From: Chryseobacterium turcicum
Lineage (GTDB): Bacteria; Bacteroidota; Bacteroidia; Flavobacteriales; Weeksellaceae
NCBI RefSeq assembly: GCF_021010565.1
Contig: NZ_JAJNAY010000001.1
Span: forward strand, 1,530,001 to 1,594,000
Reading direction: 5' to 3'
DNA: 64,000 nucleotides
A program made the position numbers and the translations under genes. Of the stretch, positions 60,891 to 64,000 are shown piece after piece. The notes beneath the pieces are model-generated. The model made no database searches and was not told the origin of the DNA. It was given only the letters and a program-made list of their open reading frames with translations. Numbering within the stretch: position 1 is the first letter of the stretch; each line of letters starts with the position of its first letter.

Positions 60891-63377
60891 ATGGGAGTAC
60901 TTGTTACCAACGAGACAGTAAAACAGCTGTTTCATATTGCACAGTCAATTGCAAGAGAAAATTATAACGCTACTTACGATGGTCCGCATATTTTGCAGGC
61001 TTTAATGCATAAAGATATAGGCTTAAATGAGTTTCTGAAAACCATAGATAAAGATCCCGGATATTTTTACGAATGGGCAGATGTGCGTATCGAAGATTAT
61101 CCGAAAACCACTCATCTTCCGGCAGAAGTTGGAGAAGGTGAATCTGTAGATCAGATTTTAGAAGAAGCGGATGATATTCGATTAAAGCTTGGTTTAGATG
61201 AGATTACTCCGATTTGTATTCTTACAGCAATTGTAAAACCGCAGGTTGCTTTTACGTTACAACAATTAAAGTCACTTCCTTTAAGAGAACACGAGATTTT
61301 TAATTTATATCGAAAAGATACTCCTTTTGCAGCTTCAGATAATGGTGATATTTCTTCTCTGTTTGGAGGTTCTTCAGATTCTTCTTTTCCTTCAATTAAA
61401 AGTTATTGTATAGACCGAACTGCGCAGGCAAGAAACGGAGATATAGAAAACATTATAGGTAGGGATAAAGAGCTTCGAATGTTGGTGGAAATCCTTTGCC
61501 GTAGAAGTAAACCTAATGTAATTATCGTAGGTGAACCGGGTGTTGGTAAAACCGCTTTGGTAGAAGGTTTTGCAACAGAAATTATCAAAGGAAATGTTCC
61601 TGAGATGCTGAAAAATGCAACTTTGCTGGAGCTTGATACTGGAGCTTTATTAGCCGGAACGTCTTATAAAGGTGAAATTGAAGACCGCCTGAAAAAAGTA
61701 ATTAACGAATGCAAAAAAATTGAAAAAGCAGTTTTATTTATTGATGAAATTCACACGCTGTTAGATCCAAAAGGAAGCATCGGAAATATCGGAAATATCC
61801 TTAAACCCGAATTGGCAAGAGGTGAGATTACGGTAATTGGAGCTACTACTCAGGAAGAATATAGGAAAATTATTGAGCCTGAACAAGCTTTTAACAGACG
61901 TTTTGAAGTGTTGACGGTGCTTGAGCCGGATGAAAAAACCTGTGTAAAAATGATTGATGTTTTGTTGGATGGTTATAAAAAACACCACGGAATTGAAGTC
62001 GAAAAAACAGCAATTCGCGAATGTGTACGTTTGGCAAAGCGCTATGCAAAAGGAAAAAAACTTCCCGATGCAGCGATTGACCTTTTAGACCGAACCATGG
62101 CAGCAATCAAAATGCTTGATGAACTTTCGGAAAAAGAACTCGAAAGCTGGAAAGAAATTTATGAAAATATTTTAAAAGAAGAATATTTTGATGATAAAGA
62201 TAAAGCCGATGAATTGATATGGAATTACAATTTATTAAGAGATAAAATCAGTCCTATTTTGTGGGGTTCTCTAAGCGAGCAGCCGCAAATTGATAATTCT
62301 ATGCCGATAGAATCAATTCAAAAAATAATAGAAGAAACGTATGCCGAACTTTTACAGCATGCGGCTAAAAAAAGAGAGAAAGTTGACCGTCTCGAATTGG
62401 CTGCGGTAATGGCAGCAAAAACCAATATTCCGATTGGGAAAATTCAGGCTCAAGAGAAAGAGAAATTGCTGAATATGGAAGGTCTTCTGATGAACAGAGT
62501 GGTTGGTCAGGATCATGCCTTGAAAATACTTTCAGATGCTATTGTTGAAAACCGAAGTGGTTTAAACAAGCCAGGGCAACCTATTGGTTCATTTTTCCTT
62601 TTAGGACCGACCGGAACAGGAAAAACAGAATTGGCAAAATCGATGGCAGAATTGCTTTTTAATGACGAAAAAGCAATGGTACGTTTTGATATGTCAGAGT
62701 TTAAAGAAGAGCATTCTGCAGCACTTTTATATGGTGCTCCTCCAGGTTATGTAGGTTACGAGGAAGGAGGAATGTTGGTGAATAAAATTAGGCAGCAACC
62801 ATACACCGTAGTTTTATTTGATGAAATTGAAAAAGCGCATCATTCGGTTTTTGATGTCTTTTTACAGATTATGGACGAAGGAAAAGTACATGATAAACTC
62901 GGAAAAGAAGGAGATTTCAGCAACGCTTTGATTTTGTTTACTTCAAATATCGGTAGCGAAGAAATTGTAAAACAGTTTGAAGAAGGTAAAGTTCCCGAAT
63001 CGAATTCATTAATGCAGATTATGTCTAATTCCGGGAAATTCAGGCCTGAGTTTTTGGCAAGAATTACAGAAATTATTCCGTTTGCACCGATTACAGAATC
63101 TATTGCGGAAAGAATTTTTAATATTCAATTAAAATCGCTCCACAATTCATTAACCAGATTGGGAATGTCATTGAAAATAAGTGATGAAGCAGTAAAGAAT
63201 TTAGCATTAAACGGATTCAGCAGTAAATACGGTGCAAGACAAATTTCGGGTGTTATAAGATCGCAATTGGCAAGACCAATTTCGAAAATGATTGTACGAG
63301 AAGAAGTAAAAGCCGGACAAAACCTATCAGTAGACTGGAATACTGAAGAAGAAAAAATCAGCTGGAAAGTAGACTGA
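60891..63377 (+). CDS. ClpV/TssH-like double AAA+ ATPase
   Basis: 828 residues. N-terminal Clp-repeat domain (TNETVKQLFHIAQSIARE) to about 150, first AAA+ domain with GEPGVGKT (about 214) and LFIDEIHTLL, a short middle domain, and second AAA+ domain with GPTGTGKT (about 572) and LFDEIEKAH. The IGF/IGL loop needed to dock on ClpP is missing from the second domain, so this is an unfoldase/disaggregase of the ClpB/ClpV type rather than ClpA/C. The N-terminal wording (YDGPHILQALMH, FYEWADVRIEDYP) is reminiscent of TssH of Bacteroidota T6SS (subtype iii), which recycles contracted sheaths. A lytic transglycosylase gene follows. Classification as TssH is likely but not proven within this window. 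Confidence 0.8.
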   Translation: MGVLVTNETVKQLFHIAQSIARENYNATYDGPHILQALMHKDIGLNEFLKTIDKDPGYFYEWADVRIEDYPKTTHLPAEVGEGESVDQILEEADDIRLKLGLDEITPICILTAIVKPQVAFTLQQLKSLPLREHEIFNLYRKDTPFAASDNGDISSLFGGSSDSSFPSIKSYCIDRTAQARNGDIENIIGRDKELRMLVEILCRRSKPNVIIVGEPGVGKTALVEGFATEIIKGNVPEMLKNATLLELDTGALLAGTSYKGEIEDRLKKVINECKKIEKAVLFIDEIHTLLDPKGSIGNIGNILKPELARGEITVIGATTQEEYRKIIEPEQAFNRRFEVLTVLEPDEKTCVKMIDVLLDGYKKHHGIEVEKTAIRECVRLAKRYAKGKKLPDAAIDLLDRTMAAIKMLDELSEKELESWKEIYENILKEEYFDDKDKADELIWNYNLLRDKISPILWGSLSEQPQIDNSMPIESIQKIIEETYAELLQHAAKKREKVDRLELAAVMAAKTNIPIGKIQAQEKEKLLNMEGLLMNRVVGQDHALKILSDAIVENRSGLNKPGQPIGSFFLLGPTGTGKTELAKSMAELLFNDEKAMVRFDMSEFKEEHSAALLYGAPPGYVGYEEGGMLVNKIRQQPYTVVLFDEIEKAHHSVFDVFLQIMDEGKVHDKLGKEGDFSNALILFTSNIGSEEIVKQFEEGKVPESNSLMQIMSNSGKFRPEFLARITEIIPFAPITESIAERIFNIQLKSLHNSLTRLGMSLKISDEAVKNLALNGFSSKYGARQISGVIRSQLARPISKMIVREEVKAGQNLSVDWNTEEEKISWKVD

Positions 63378-63413
63378 TTTCACAAGTCTGTATAAATTTT
63401 AATTTTAAATTAA

Positions 63414-63480
63414 TTCTCTCGCAGATTTAGCTAATCAAGCTGATTTATTAAAATTCGCAAAATCTGTTTAATCTGCGTGA
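63414..63480. repeat. Family B inverted repeat, copy 3
   Basis: ATTCTCTCGCAGATTTAGCT ... AATCTGTTTAATCTGCGTGA. Same end sequence as the copies at 21293 and 48485. Confidence 0.7.
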
Positions 63481-63535
63481 ATATTAAAAGAGAATATTCA
63501 TTTTTAGAATATAGAAAGCTTAGAAACACATAAAA

Positions 63536-64000
63536 ATGAAACCAAATTTCAAGAAAATTATTGTAGCTGCAGTATTTTTAAGTTGTTCACAATTTGCAGA
63601 TGCTCAGTTTATTTCAGCATCTGATACTTCAGAAAGCAGTGTGAAGAAATACCAGAATATCATTGAAGCCAATAAAGAAGTGGTCACTTTTATTGAATAT
63701 TCTATGGTGGAAAAAGGTTTGCCGAAGCATTTAAGAAACTTAGCTTTAATAGAATCTCATTTCAACAGGAATGTTACTTCAAGCGCTGGAGCAGTAGGAG
63801 TGTGGCAGTTTATGACCGCCCATGCCAATCAATATGGGCTTACAGAAGATCGCCGAAATGACTTGTACAGAAGTACAAAAACAGCCGCAGTTTCGCTGAA
63901 AAATCTGTATAAAAAATACAATAATTGGGTAACGGTTGTGGCAGCATACAATTGTGGGGAAGGGAATATTGCGAAGGCAATGCAGGCTGCAAATTCTACG
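63536..64000 (+). CDS. Lytic transglycosylase domain protein (3' end outside window)
   Basis: The first 155 residues are in the window and the frame is still open at base 64000. Signal peptide 1-23 (FADAQ). An SLT-type goose-lysozyme-like fold: KGLPKHLRNLALIESHFNRN with the catalytic Glu in IESHF, SAGAVGVWQFM and VVAAYNCGEGNI. It would cleave peptidoglycan glycan strands. Position behind the ClpV/TssH-like gene fits a wall-remodelling role for a secretion apparatus, but a MltD-type housekeeping enzyme is equally possible. Confidence 0.88.
   Translation, partial: MKPNFKKIIVAAVFLSCSQFADAQFISASDTSESSVKKYQNIIEANKEVVTFIEYSMVEKGLPKHLRNLALIESHFNRNVTSSAGAVGVWQFMTAHANQYGLTEDRRNDLYRSTKTAAVSLKNLYKKYNNWVTVVAAYNCGEGNIAKAMQAANST

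Noticed and set aside
60891..63377. ClpC or ClpA partner of the ClpP protease
   Set aside because: No IGF/IGL docking loop is present in the second AAA+ domain and the N-terminus is unlike ClpC.

Overview
The window is AT-rich chromosomal DNA from a member of the Bacteroidota, most likely a Chryseobacterium-like member of the Weeksellaceae. The evidence is type IX secretion (T9SS) sorting domains of both type A and type B, the gliding lipoprotein pair gldB-gldC, a PafA-type alkaline phosphatase with every catalytic residue in place, -7 boxes of the form TAnnTTTG, start codons without Shine-Dalgarno sequences, and many short intergenic inverted-repeat elements. No rRNA, tRNA, transposase, integrase or CRISPR array was seen.

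Layout. 1-2.6 kb: tandem near-identical T9SS cargo genes plus the stub of a third copy. 3-7.4 kb: a cholesterol-oxidase-like flavoenzyme, a serine hydrolase and a membrane-anchored AraC regulator. 7.6-10.7 kb: a thiamine salvage operon (thiM-thiE-thiD-tenA) behind a TPP riboswitch. 11-17 kb: a small unknown gene, a nucleoid-associated protein, a bacteriophytochrome kinase with its heme oxygenase, and malate dehydrogenase. 17-25 kb: envelope proteins of unknown role, a thioredoxin-reductase-like flavoprotein divergent from a Fur-family regulator over a shared inverted repeat, and an S41 peptidase. 25-27 kb: pafA.

27-31.3 kb is one dense minus-strand run: EF-hand/LRR protein, acetyltransferase, EF-hand/LRR protein, nadE, an exported barnase-type RNase, a lipoprotein archaemetzincin and barstar. 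A metalloprotease sitting between a ribonuclease and its inhibitor is the most unusual arrangement in the window. 31.3-38 kb: gldB, gldC, a cystathionine gamma-synthase family enzyme, a threonylcarbamoyl-AMP synthase and a CCA-adding enzyme family protein. 38-45 kb: a broken membrane gene beside a repeat element, a lipoprotein/repeat-protein pair, and a cobalamin riboswitch controlling a BtuB-like receptor with a BtuG-like surface propeller. 45-54 kb: housekeeping enzymes (cdd, an old yellow enzyme, rdgB, rnz) and small membrane proteins. 54-60.6 kb: two large T9SS type B adhesin-like proteins that differ by modular expansion. 60.9-64 kb: a ClpV/TssH-like AAA+ ATPase followed by a lytic transglycosylase cut by the window edge, which may be the border of a Bacteroidota type VI secretion locus.

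Almost all intergenic space above 150 bp holds dispersed inverted-repeat elements (at least three families) or hairpin terminators.
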